Origin: JBEOJY01 sp040275305
Lineage (GTDB): Bacteria > Pseudomonadota > Alphaproteobacteria > UBA9219
Reading direction: 5' to 3'
Length of the DNA stretch: 47,141 nt
Assembly (NCBI GenBank): GCA_040275305.1
Contig: JBEOJY010000034.1
Span: forward strand, 1 to 47,141
Shown in pieces: positions 1-6,987 of the stretch. The position numbers and the translations under genes are program-made. Under the pieces are notes generated by a model that was not told the DNA's origin, ran no database searches, and saw only the letters and a list, made by a program, of their open reading frames with translations. Position 1 is the first letter of the stretch. Each line of letters opens with the position of its first letter.

Positions 1-215
1 CAAGGACCGTCATTGCGAGCCCCCTCTTGGGGGCGACCTGTCCGCCATAGTTGCGTAGCAACGACGGCGGAAGCAATCCAGAATCCCACAGGACACCCCC
101 GCCGATTCTGGATCGCGTCGTCGCCATCAGTACGGCTCCTCGCGACGGCCCATTCAGCAATATTTGTCTTTGTAAACACCAAGAAGCGCTTGGGCGTTAC
201 AAAAACGCAAGAAAA
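1..215 (+). repeat. Family 4 (CGTCATTGCGAG) palindromic element, copy 1, with tail
   Basis: The window opens inside or at the edge of a dispersed repeat. It starts near GGACCGTCATTGCGAG and closes with CTCCTCGCGACGG near 141-147. The arms carry the CAATCCAGAAT/ATTCTGGATCG pair. A nested hairpin (CCCCCTCTTGGGGG, then TCCGCC...GGCGGA) replaces the short GAGCGAAGCGACG stretch seen in the simple copy at 18155. Bases 1-115 are almost identical to 9000-9113. The one-sided tail (about 150-215, with AAGAAGCGCTTGGG) matches the tails at 9150, 18250 and 42070. Short frames here are translations of the repeat, not genes. Confidence 0.85.
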
Positions 216-304
216 ACTAAGCCCAACATACGAATTTGCAATTCCGCCTCAACCCCCTTAAATTGGTTGAGAAAGAATTATGAACCAAAGGAAATTGCGC
301 AACC

Positions 305-1261
305 ATGAAAGTGATACTCGCCCAGCCGCGCGGATTCTGCGCCGGAGTCGAACGCGCGATCGAGATCGTAGAGATGGCGCTCGACAAGTTCGGGCCGCCG
401 ATCTATGTGCGGCATGAAATCGTGCACAACCCGCATGTCGTCAAGCGTCTGGCGGCGAAAGGCGTGATCTTTGTCGAGGAAACCGACGAGGTTCCCGCCG
501 GCGCCGTGACGATCTTCAGCGCCCATGGCGTGGCCGAAAAGATCGAGAAGCATGCGAAAGAGCGCGGGCTAAAAGTCATCGACGCGACCTGTCCGCTCGT
601 CTCCAAGGTTCACACGGAAGGCCAGCGCTACGCCAAGCAGGATCGTGAAATCATCCTGATCGGCCACGAAGGCCACCCGGAAATTGAAGGCACGCTGGGC
701 CGCATACCGGGTGTCGTGCACCTGATCTCCGAAGCGAAGGATGTCGAAAAGCTGAGAGTTAAAGACCCCCACATGCTGGCCTACATCACGCAAACGACGT
801 TGAGCGTGGACGACACCAAGGGCGTGATCGACGCGCTGAAGGCCAGATTCCCGGATATTCAGGGGCCTGCCACCAAAGATATCTGCTACGCGACCCAGAA
901 CCGTCAGGGCGCGGTGCGCGAACTCGCCAAGCATGTCGATGTGGTGCTGGTTATCGGCGCGCATAACAGCTCGAATTCGAACCGACTGCGCGAACGCGCG
1001 GAGGAAGTCGGCGTCCCGGCCTACCTGATCGAAGATGCGTCGCACTTACAGGTCGAATGGCTCAAGGGCAAAAAGACCATTGGGATCACGGCAGGAGCCT
1101 CCGCGCCGGAAGACCTCGTGCAGGACCTTATTGACCGCCTGCGCCAGATCGAACCGGTCGAAGTCTCCGTCCTTCCCGGCGTCAACGAAAACGTCCACTT
1201 CCGCCTCCCCACCGCGCTGACCAAGGCCGAAGGCAAGTCGACAGGAACCGATAGCAGGTAG
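305..1261 (+). CDS. ispH: 4-hydroxy-3-methylbut-2-enyl diphosphate reductase (IspH/LytB)
   Basis: The 318-residue protein has the usual family length. IspH is a cytosolic [4Fe-4S] enzyme for the last step of the MEP pathway, converting HMBPP to IPP and DMAPP. The three cluster cysteines are visible: C12 in GFCAGVERAI, C96 in DATCPLVSKVH and C194 in KDICYATQNRQ. The HEGHPEIEGT segment carries the catalytic glutamate. The start follows a weak AAAGGAAA site about 13 bases upstream and gives the standard MKVILAQPRGFCAG N-terminus. A short inverted repeat, CTCAACC/GGTTGAG (248-271), lies just upstream. hpnH follows 0.8 kb downstream, so the gene may feed isoprenoid precursor to hopanoids as well as to essential prenyl products. 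Family assignment is near certain; the hopanoid link is inferred from proximity. Confidence 0.97.
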   Translation: MKVILAQPRGFCAGVERAIEIVEMALDKFGPPIYVRHEIVHNPHVVKRLAAKGVIFVEETDEVPAGAVTIFSAHGVAEKIEKHAKERGLKVIDATCPLVSKVHTEGQRYAKQDREIILIGHEGHPEIEGTLGRIPGVVHLISEAKDVEKLRVKDPHMLAYITQTTLSVDDTKGVIDALKARFPDIQGPATKDICYATQNRQGAVRELAKHVDVVLVIGAHNSSNSNRLRERAEEVGVPAYLIEDASHLQVEWLKGKKTIGITAGASAPEDLVQDLIDRLRQIEPVEVSVLPGVNENVHFRLPTALTKAEGKSTGTDSR

Positions 1262-1301
1262 GAAACTCACGCCCATAACCTCAATACGCAAAAGAATTGA
1301 C

Positions 1302-1889
1302 ATGAACGAAAAGCTTCAGAAATATAGACTGCTGGTTCTAACGATTCTCTGGCCGTTTGTGTTGGCTGGAATCAGCGGCATCGCAATGGCAGTGTGCGGA
1401 GCGATGAAGAATGGTTCTGTCGGTGCCGAGAACCTGAAGGAAGGCTACTGCAACGGCATTGCATATGGCGTATCAAACTTCGTGTCTGCTTTTCTGGCCC
1501 CCATCCTGAGCATTGGAGAAGTGGCGGCGAATCAGGCCCTGTGGATTCCGGCAGGCATGATCGCGACGCTGGCGCTCGTAGTTGTGCTCGATAAAATTCT
1601 GTACTGGAAATCCGAATCTTTGCGGGCGCAGGTCGTGACATTGGTCGTGCTGGCGCTGATGATGCTGGTCTACGCGGCGAGCCTGCCGAAAGCGCAGGAA
1701 AATCCCCTCGCCATGGTGGCTGCTTTGTTGGCGATGACGGGCCTGTCTGCCATCCTAATCGGACCGGGAGTCTTCGTCGTATCGGGGTTGCGCAGACGCG
1801 CTTTGGCCTTGAGGGGCGTATTCACCTTGAATATGGTGCTGTCCTTAAGTCTGTGGTTAATCATAAGCTTGCGCTCGTTCTCATATTAG
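1302..1889 (+). CDS. Unknown polytopic membrane protein
   Basis: The 195-residue protein has about five hydrophobic segments, near residues 10-33, 80-97, 107-125, 137-160 and 172-192, joined by short charged loops. I do not recognise the family. A stretch with two cysteines (AVCGAMKNG and EGYCNGIAYG) sits in the first extracytoplasmic or cytoplasmic loop. The start codon has only a weak purine-rich AAAAGAA upstream. It lies 40 bp after ispH on the same strand and could be cotranscribed, but nothing in the sequence links its function to isoprenoids. Its hydrophobic pattern and regular codon use support a real gene. Confidence 0.75.
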   Translation: MNEKLQKYRLLVLTILWPFVLAGISGIAMAVCGAMKNGSVGAENLKEGYCNGIAYGVSNFVSAFLAPILSIGEVAANQALWIPAGMIATLALVVVLDKILYWKSESLRAQVVTLVVLALMMLVYAASLPKAQENPLAMVAALLAMTGLSAILIGPGVFVVSGLRRRALALRGVFTLNMVLSLSLWLIISLRSFSY

Positions 1890-2025
1890 GGGTCTCTGCG
1901 CGACCTCGTGGATAACGCCTTGTGTTTGTTCGGAAAAACAACGGAAAGCAATCGCGCTTGAGGCGAGGGGCGCAAGGCTGGTATGTTCAGCCGCAGAATC
2001 ACGGCAGTGCGTAACTTAAAGGCCG

Positions 2026-2045
2026 CCGGGCAACAGGTTGCTCGG
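2026..2045 (+). promoter_or_regulatory. Short GC hairpin upstream of hpnH
   Basis: CCGGGCAAC (2026-2034) pairs with GTTGCTCGG (2037-2045), nine pairs including one G-T, around a very tight turn. It lies 40 bp before the hpnH start. It has no T-run, so it is not a classical terminator. It could be an operator or a leader stem; function unknown. Confidence 0.3.
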
Positions 2046-2084
2046 ACGTAAATCCTTTGTTTTCTAGACTACGGAGTTCCAGAA

Positions 2085-3236
2085 ATGTCGGTCCCCTTGC
2101 GTCAGCAGTTCGATGTTGCTCTTTACATTATCAAGCAAAAACTCAAAGGCAACAAACGCTACCCGCTTGTGCTGATGCTGGAGCCCTTGTTCCGCTGCAA
2201 CCTCGCCTGCGCGGGCTGCGGCAAGATCGACTATCCGGCGGAGATTCTAAACCAACGCCTGTCGGCGCAGGAATGCATCGACGCGGCCAACGAATGCGGA
2301 GCGCCGATCATCTCCATCCCCGGCGGCGAGCCGTTGATCCATAAGGAAATCGACCAGATCGTCAAAGGCCTCGTCGCCAACAAGAAATACGTGACTCTGT
2401 GCACCAACGCGCTCTTGCTCGAAAAAAAGATCGACCTCTTCGAACCGTCGCCCTACTTCAACTTCTCGGTGCATCTCGACGGCGATAAGGGCGACCATGA
2501 CCGCTCGGTCTGCGAGGAAGGCGTCTACGAAATCGCCGAACGCGCGATCAAGCTGGCGCTGTCCAAGGGTTTCCGCGTCAACATCAACTGCACGCTGTTC
2601 AACAACGCAGTGCCGCAACGCACGGCCGACTTCTTCGACCATATGATGGATATCGGCCTGCACGACATCACCATCTCGCCCGGCTATGCCTACGAACGCG
2701 CGCCGAATCAGGACCACTTCCTCTCGCGCGAAGCGACCAAGAAAATGTTCCGCGAGATCTTCAGGCTTGGTCAGGAAAGCGTGCAAAAGGGTAAGGCCAA
2801 ATGGCGCTTCAGCCAGTCCTCGCTGTTTCTTGACTTCCTCGCGGGCAATCAGGATTACGAATGCACGCCATGGGGCCTTCCGACCCGCAACGTCTTCGGT
2901 TGGCAGCGTCCTTGCTATTTGCTGGGCGAAGGCTACGCCAAGACCTACCAAGAGCTGATGGAAACCACCGATTGGGATAAATACGGCACCGGTCGCTACG
3001 AGAAATGCGCGAACTGCATGGTCCATTGCGGCTACGAGCCGACCGCCGCCGAGGACGCCTTTTCGCACCCGATCAAGGCGCTGCTGACGTCGTTGCGCGG
3101 CCCGCGTACCGACGGACCGATGGCGAAGGAAATCGACCTGTCGAAGCAGCGTCCGGCGGAATACGTCTTCAGCAAGCACGTGCAAGACGCAGTCGCCAAG
3201 ATCCACGAAGCCAAGTCGGGAAAGAACGCCGCATAG
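2085..3236 (+). CDS. hpnH: Adenosyl-hopene transferase HpnH (radical SAM)
   Basis: The 383-residue protein has the radical SAM cluster motif in FRCNLACAGC (C38, C42, C45), followed by the SIPGGEPL SAM-binding element near residue 80 and a C-terminal cysteine-containing tail (KCANCMVHCGYEP near 305-317). The N-terminus MSVPLRQQFDVALYIIKQKL and the overall length are typical of HpnH. HpnH adds the 5'-deoxyadenosyl group of SAM to diploptene, giving adenosylhopane, the precursor of C35 bacteriohopanepolyols; it acts at the inner face of the cytoplasmic membrane. A GGAG site lies 8 bases before the ATG. No other hpn genes are in this window. Assignment is strong because of the combined motif pattern. 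Confidence 0.93.
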   Translation: MSVPLRQQFDVALYIIKQKLKGNKRYPLVLMLEPLFRCNLACAGCGKIDYPAEILNQRLSAQECIDAANECGAPIISIPGGEPLIHKEIDQIVKGLVANKKYVTLCTNALLLEKKIDLFEPSPYFNFSVHLDGDKGDHDRSVCEEGVYEIAERAIKLALSKGFRVNINCTLFNNAVPQRTADFFDHMMDIGLHDITISPGYAYERAPNQDHFLSREATKKMFREIFRLGQESVQKGKAKWRFSQSSLFLDFLAGNQDYECTPWGLPTRNVFGWQRPCYLLGEGYAKTYQELMETTDWDKYGTGRYEKCANCMVHCGYEPTAAEDAFSHPIKALLTSLRGPRTDGPMAKEIDLSKQRPAEYVFSKHVQDAVAKIHEAKSGKNAA

Positions 3237-3281
3237 CCTGAGCGGAAAATTCGCCGTCGGCGGAGAATAAGGCCCTCAAAC

Positions 3282-3360
3282 TCCCCCTCCGCGCAAGCGA
3301 GGGGGGATGCCGCACAGGGGCCATCATTGCGAGGAGGCGCGGCCGACGCTGCGCTCCAGA
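3282..3360. repeat. Degenerate repeat remnants after hpnH
   Basis: A GC hairpin (CCCCCT and CGC, then GCAA, then GCG and AGGGGG; 3282-3306) resembles the CCCCGCAAGGGGG core seen at 15100, 27060 and 30207. It is followed by a fragment of the CATTGCGAGGAG repeat near 3326-3340. Both are decayed. The hairpin could end hpnH transcription but lacks a T-run. Confidence 0.5.
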
Positions 3361-3411
3361 GCGGCAAAACGCCCTTTCAGGTTGCGAATGGTTTTGGCAA
3401 TAACCACCCCG

Positions 3412-3440
3412 TTGCGCTCGACCCCATTTCCCGCTATAAA
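3412..3440 (+). promoter_or_regulatory. Sigma-70 type promoter for tRNA-Pro
   Basis: TTGCGC (3412-3417) and TATAAA (3435-3440) are separated by exactly 17 bases. This puts transcription start near 3447, about 13 bases before the mature tRNA 5' end. Spacing and position suit a tRNA promoter. This is the clearest promoter in the window. Confidence 0.6.
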
Positions 3441-3459
3441 ACCCATTCTTCCAACGTGT

Positions 3460-3536
3460 CGGAGAGTAGCTCAGCCCGGTAGAGCACTGCTTTCGGGAGG
3501 CAGGGGCCGGAGGTTCGAATCCTCTCTCTCCGACCA
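3460..3536 (+). tRNA. tRNA-Pro (anticodon CGG)
   Basis: The cloverleaf can be folded by hand. Acceptor CGGAGAG pairs with CTCTCCG, the D stem is GCTC/GAGC, and the anticodon stem is CTGCT/GGCAG with loop TTCGGGA (anticodon CGG, reading CCG). The T arm is GGAGG-TTCGAAT-CCTCT with one G-T pair. The discriminator A and CCA are encoded. C at position 1 is typical of bacterial tRNA-Pro. It stands alone with its own promoter. Confidence 0.95.
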
Positions 3537-3666
3537 AATTTGCGATTCTCAAGTTTCAAATACTGAGATTACGCTCATATAAATTGCACAAATCCCATGA
3601 TTTCATAGGTGATTGCGAGCGAATAAAAATTTCGCCGCCTCAATGCACTCCTCTCAAGACGAAAGG

Positions 3667-3942
3667 TCAGGACGCGATACCGTAACAAGCCCCTACGGCA
3701 TGCGTCGGCATGATAACGCCATGCGAGATGGCAAGCGCTATCGCCTGTGTCTTGTTGACGGCATTAAGCTTGCGGCAGGCGCGCCCCAGATGCGTTTTGA
3801 CCGTGGCCTCGGAAATAGAGAGGATAATGGAAATCTCCGCGCGGTTTTTACCCTGCGCCGTCCACGACATGATCTCCAGCTCGCGCGGAGTGAATTTCGG
3901 GAACATTAGCAAGTCGTCACACGGCAGCCACGTAGAAATCAT
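3667..3942 (-). CDS. Single-domain LuxR/GerE-type DNA-binding protein
   Basis: The 91-residue protein is almost entirely a LuxR C-terminal helix-turn-helix. FTPRELEIMSWTAQGK begins the domain, and ISEATVKTHLGRACRKL is the recognition-helix region, near residues 16-75. No receiver or autoinducer domain precedes it, so it either binds DNA constitutively or is controlled by expression or a partner. The start is well supported by AGGAGGG four bases upstream. An internal Met (residue 13) is less likely because it lacks such a site. It is divergent from the XRE-aminotransferase pair, with a 0.4-kb AT-rich region between, so it could regulate that pair; this is inference only. Confidence 0.85.
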   Translation of the reverse strand: MISTWLPCDDLLMFPKFTPRELEIMSWTAQGKNRAEISIILSISEATVKTHLGRACRKLNAVNKTQAIALAISHGVIMPTHAVGACYGIAS

Positions 3943-4063
3943 AATGCCCTCCTGATAGAATTACTTTAAGTCATGATCGACTAAAAACAGCCGGATCACC
4001 CATAATGTTGACTTGACGACATGCGGGTGGAGTAGGCAAGTGATGAATTCATGTTTATTAAGC

Positions 4064-4087
4064 ATAATAAAAGGCTATTTTTATTAT
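4064..4087. promoter_or_regulatory. AT-rich perfect inverted repeat between divergent regulators
   Basis: ATAATAAAA (4064-4072) and TTTTATTAT (4079-4087) form a perfect 9-bp palindrome around GGCTAT. It sits in an AT-rich stretch between the LuxR-type gene and the XRE gene. It could be an operator or a weak terminator; the sequence does not decide. Confidence 0.35.
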
Positions 4088-4189
4088 ATAGAGAGAAAGT
4101 GGTTATGATATATATCGTGAATAGCGTTTTGCGCTATTGGCAGAAAGTTCTGCATTAAGTACATTTCTGGGAATAATTTAGGAGGATGA

Positions 4190-4243
4190 ATGGGACGCAA
4201 AGACATCGTGGATACCAGACAAATAAACGCCCATCGTCTTTAG
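4190..4243 (+). CDS. Possible 17-codon leader peptide
   Basis: AGGAGG (4180-4185) stands four bases before an ATG that opens a 17-codon frame reading MGRKDIVDTRQINAHRL and ending in TAG at 4241-4243. The stop falls inside the apical part of a strong hairpin (4222-4259). That geometry, good ribosome site plus mini-frame plus overlapping hairpin in front of a regulator gene, resembles an attenuator or a translation-coupled leader. An overlapping frame starting at 4186 would run 42 codons to 4314 but would have no spacing from the AGGAGG. The peptide has no obvious run of one amino acid, so the sensed signal is not evident. It could also be the remnant start of a lost gene (see 4253-4333). Confidence 0.4.
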   Translation: MGRKDIVDTRQINAHRL

Positions 4244-4259
4244 ACGAGGGGCGTTTATT
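4222..4259 (+). terminator. Strong two-part hairpin (attenuator or terminator-like)
   Basis: AATAAACGCCC (4222-4232) pairs perfectly with GGGCGTTTATT (4249-4259). After one A-G mismatch, TCGTC (4234-4238) pairs with GACGA (4243-4247) around a TTTA loop. That is 16 pairs in total. The 3' arm ends GTTTATTCC, only partly U-rich, so termination strength is uncertain. It lies between the possible leader peptide and the XRE gene. Confidence 0.6.
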
Positions 4260-4333
4260 CCATGTGGGACAAGGCGATGCCCCTACATGCGCCACCAGCA
4301 ACGCAAACTCATAATGAAAGAAAGAAAAAAATA
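4253..4333 (+). pseudogene. Remnant C-terminus of a second XRE-type regulator
   Basis: Read in frame from 4253, this stretch gives VYSMWDKAMPLHAPP and ends in a basic ERKKK run. The intact regulator downstream ends with FYSMWDKATPLHPSL (about 4951-4995) and its own lysine-rich tail. The DNA ATGTGGGACAAGGCGA is identical at 4262 and 4960. The simplest reading is that a tandem paralogue was deleted, leaving its 3' end fused in frame, without a stop, to the start of the surviving gene. Confidence 0.55.
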
Positions 4334-5056
4334 ATGCGCGACAAACAATCTTCAATCACAGCGGCGCAGATACGAGGAGCGTGCGCGCTTCTTGACTGGT
4401 CGCAAGAAGATTTGGCGCAGGCAACGAAACTGTCGGTCGCGACGATCAGAAAGCTGGAGCAGGGAAACATCTCGCCACGGGGAAAAACCAATCAACTGAT
4501 CCGCGATGCCGTAGAATCCGCAAGACTAGAGTTCATCGAACCGCAAGGCGTGCGGCTTAGGCCAGACGGCGTGGATATCTATGAAGGAGAAAGTGGCGTT
4601 CAGCGATTTTTCGACGATGTTTACCATACCGGTCTGAACGGAGAAGAAATAGTTCAGGTTTGGCCAACCTATCACCACTTTAATCGTGTGATCGGCGAAT
4701 ATCGTGCGAAGCATGTCGAACGCATGCGACAGGTCAAGGACCAGATAAAAGTGAGCTGCATTCTTACAGAAAGCTCGGATGTCAAAGTCTACGAATATTG
4801 CTCTTATAGATTTCTATCCAGCCACTATGTCGATTGCGTGCCATTTTATGTCTATGGCGACAAATACGCGATAGTATCTTTCCCTCCTGATACGCATATC
4901 AAAATCATAGTAGTGGAATCCCGCGCGGCAGCCAACGCCTTCCGCAAGCAATTCTACTCGATGTGGGACAAGGCGACGCCATTGCATCCGTCGCTTAACA
5001 AACCTACGGCGAATGTAAGAGCCATTGACCGCCCTAAGAAAAAGCGTGTTAAATAA
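4334..5056 (+). CDS. XRE-family regulator with TrmB-like C-terminal domain
   Basis: From the ATG at 4334 the protein is 240 residues. Residues about 8-65 form a Cro/C1-type helix-turn-helix (AQIRGACALLDWSQEDLAQA...SVATIRKLEQG). The remainder, ending in the conserved-looking segment FRKQFYSMWDKA, resembles the sensor half of TrmB/PLD-fold regulators, including KIIVVESRAAANAFRKQFY. No catalytic HxK motif is visible, so it is more likely a ligand or protein sensor. The frame is open upstream to 4262, but those codons belong to the paralogue remnant, so I chose the internal ATG. The aminotransferase gene starts 42 bp downstream and is probably its target or operon partner. Confidence 0.8.
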   Translation: MRDKQSSITAAQIRGACALLDWSQEDLAQATKLSVATIRKLEQGNISPRGKTNQLIRDAVESARLEFIEPQGVRLRPDGVDIYEGESGVQRFFDDVYHTGLNGEEIVQVWPTYHHFNRVIGEYRAKHVERMRQVKDQIKVSCILTESSDVKVYEYCSYRFLSSHYVDCVPFYVYGDKYAIVSFPPDTHIKIIVVESRAAANAFRKQFYSMWDKATPLHPSLNKPTANVRAIDRPKKKRVK

Positions 5057-5098
5057 GGGACAATCGAACACCGCAGGAGGAAAGACAGGGATATCGGC

Positions 5099-6649
5099 AT
5101 GTTATTGGTTGGAGAATATAGTGGGATCGGCAAGGTCTATGCGCCGCACGATCTGGAAGGCTGCATCACGTTTGAAAAACTGAAGCAAAAAAACCCGCAG
5201 CCAATCTCGGAGTTCGAATCGATTATCGCGGCTTGGCTCAAAGGCGACACGTCGCGAACGCGGGCAGTGTTCGCGGCTGAGATTGTCAAGCATGCATCGC
5301 GCGAAGCTATGGAAGCGCTCGAAAGACGAGGCGTAAGCTGCGTCCGCTATAACGCGGACCAACCCATGGGCGGCTATGCGCTGGACGTTTTCACGCCGTC
5401 TTCGCCGTTGCTCGCGGGAAGCCCGGTCGCCCAGATCGGCAAAGATGACTTGTTCGTTCTGCATTGTATTTTCCACGGAAAATTCGCCATCGCTTCCGCC
5501 CCCCCCTGCGCCATGACAAAGGACGAGATCGAAAAGGCGGGTTTCGCCGATATCGACGCCACGGCGCAAGTTGTGGCGCTGTGCCGCAATACGGGCAAAA
5601 AGAGCTGGGAATGGGGGCCTTCTCGTGTATTCCCGGACGGCCAGCACATCCAGCCCGCCCTGACCGCCGCCGAGCAATACGCCCAAAGCTGCTTCGAAGG
5701 CATGGTCGCGACCGTCAACAAAGGCGGAGAAATCGTCCTTTTCCGCCCGGACCGCAACGCCGCGCGTTTCGCGCAGTCCTGCGAAGCGTTGGCCATGCCG
5801 CCCGTCTCCACGGAACAATTTGTCGACAGCGTCAAAATAGCCGTTCTGGCGAACAAGAAATATCTCCCCGCCGCCGGATCGAGCACAAAACTCTATATCC
5901 GCCCCTACGCCAAAGGGCTGGATGGCGGCTACGGAGTTGGTCCTGCCGACAGCTACCTCTTCGCGGTGGAAGTCTTCCCCTACGGCGACTATTTCAGCGG
6001 CGCGATCGACATCGTGAACGTCCCCGGCGCGCGGCGCAGCCATGAAGGAGGCTTTGGCGCGATCAAGGCTTCAGGAAACTACGGCCAAACGATCCTCAGT
6101 CGCGTAAGGGCGAAAGCGGGCCTGCTGAACGCGGAAGGCAAGATTTATCATGACACGTTCTATTTCGGCGAGCGCAAGACCAAGCTCAAGGCCGCCGGAA
6201 AGACCTATACGGTCGTCGAAGACATCATCGACGAGGATTCCGCCGGAAATCTGTTTTTCCTGAAGAACAACGACGGCGAAATAACTGTCTGCACCGCGCC
6301 GCTCGACCGCAAGGCGATACTGCCCGGCGTCACGCGAGACTCGCTGCTGGCGCTGGCGCGACATGCAGGTTTCGCGGTCGTCGAGCGGGAACTGACATGG
6401 GATGACATCGAAGATATGGATGCCGCGTTCGTCAGCGGCACAGCCGCCGGAATGGTTCGCATCCGTTCCATGACCTGCGACGGCGTTTGCGCGCCTTTCA
6501 AAACGGCTGAGGAAGACGCTGCCGCCAAGCCCGTCGATGAAGCGCTGACACGCCTCTGCGACCTGCTCTTCGCGGCGCGGCGCGGCGAGCTTCGCGATGT
6601 TACAGACCACGGCATCAAGGACTGGGCCGTCGTGATCGGAAAAGTGTAA
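5099..6649 (+). CDS. Branched-chain-type aminotransferase (fold IV PLP) with long N-terminal extension
   Basis: The 516-residue protein has a C-terminal two-thirds that follows class IV aminotransferases of the BCAT type II layout: WEWGPSR, then CFEGMVATVNKGG near 198, LFRPDRNAARFAQSCEALAMP, LYIRP, a SYLFAVEVFPYGDYF strand, the lysine segment GGFGAIKASGNYG (K323, Schiff-base lysine), a VCTAPLDRKAILPGVTRD loop, and VSGTAAGMVRI near 455. BCATs transfer amino groups between Leu/Ile/Val and 2-oxoglutarate. Family members are usually near 300-370 residues. Here about 120-150 extra N-terminal residues match nothing I recognise. Substrate is therefore uncertain and I give no gene symbol. An AGGAGG (5075-5080) is rather far (18 bases) from the ATG, with CAGGG (5086-5090) nearer. 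It is probably cotranscribed with the XRE regulator. Confidence 0.85.
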   Translation: MLLVGEYSGIGKVYAPHDLEGCITFEKLKQKNPQPISEFESIIAAWLKGDTSRTRAVFAAEIVKHASREAMEALERRGVSCVRYNADQPMGGYALDVFTPSSPLLAGSPVAQIGKDDLFVLHCIFHGKFAIASAPPCAMTKDEIEKAGFADIDATAQVVALCRNTGKKSWEWGPSRVFPDGQHIQPALTAAEQYAQSCFEGMVATVNKGGEIVLFRPDRNAARFAQSCEALAMPPVSTEQFVDSVKIAVLANKKYLPAAGSSTKLYIRPYAKGLDGGYGVGPADSYLFAVEVFPYGDYFSGAIDIVNVPGARRSHEGGFGAIKASGNYGQTILSRVRAKAGLLNAEGKIYHDTFYFGERKTKLKAAGKTYTVVEDIIDEDSAGNLFFLKNNDGEITVCTAPLDRKAILPGVTRDSLLALARHAGFAVVERELTWDDIEDMDAAFVSGTAAGMVRIRSMTCDGVCAPFKTAEEDAAAKPVDEALTRLCDLLFAARRGELRDVTDHGIKDWAVVIGKV

Positions 6650-6659
6650 TGTTGCGCTT

Positions 6660-6881
6660 GTATGCTCATTGCGCATAAAGAATTGGCGGGACTTTGCTGC
6701 AAGCAAGGCGTAACTCCCTCGCCCCCGTGAGGGGGAGAGGGTTGGGGTGAGGGGGCGAGTCTATCGCTTGAATCCAGACATCACCCTCACCCCAAACCCC
6801 TCTCCCTCCTGTGGAGGGCGAGGGGCTTTGCGCCACGCTTGAGGCCTTTCAGGCCAACCCCTTCAAAGACATCGGGCATGC
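6660..6881. repeat. Family 1 element, core A (about 222 bp)
   Basis: The left end GTATGCTCATTGCGC...AAAGAATTGG (6660-) and the right end GTTGG-type sequence read backwards from GGGCATGC (to 6881) are imperfect inverted repeats. The core is a large palindrome, CTCCCTCGCCCCCGTGAGGG...CTCCCTCCTGTGGAGGGCG, nearly identical to that at 43866-43990 and to the inverted copy at 46985-47130. It fills most of the gap between the aminotransferase and the zinc-knuckle gene (6650-6987). Confidence 0.75.
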
Positions 6882-6987
6882 AGCGAAAACACGAACATCT
6901 TTTCTTGTGCCGCGAGCTTCGCTAGGGTAGCGCCTCAGCAAGCCCGTGAGCCGCGAACCGTAACAGGAAACTGAAAAAAGCGCGCCT

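Noticed and set aside
13..308. Two short + frames at the window start
   Set aside because: Both are translations of family 4 copy 1; one overlaps the ispH start.
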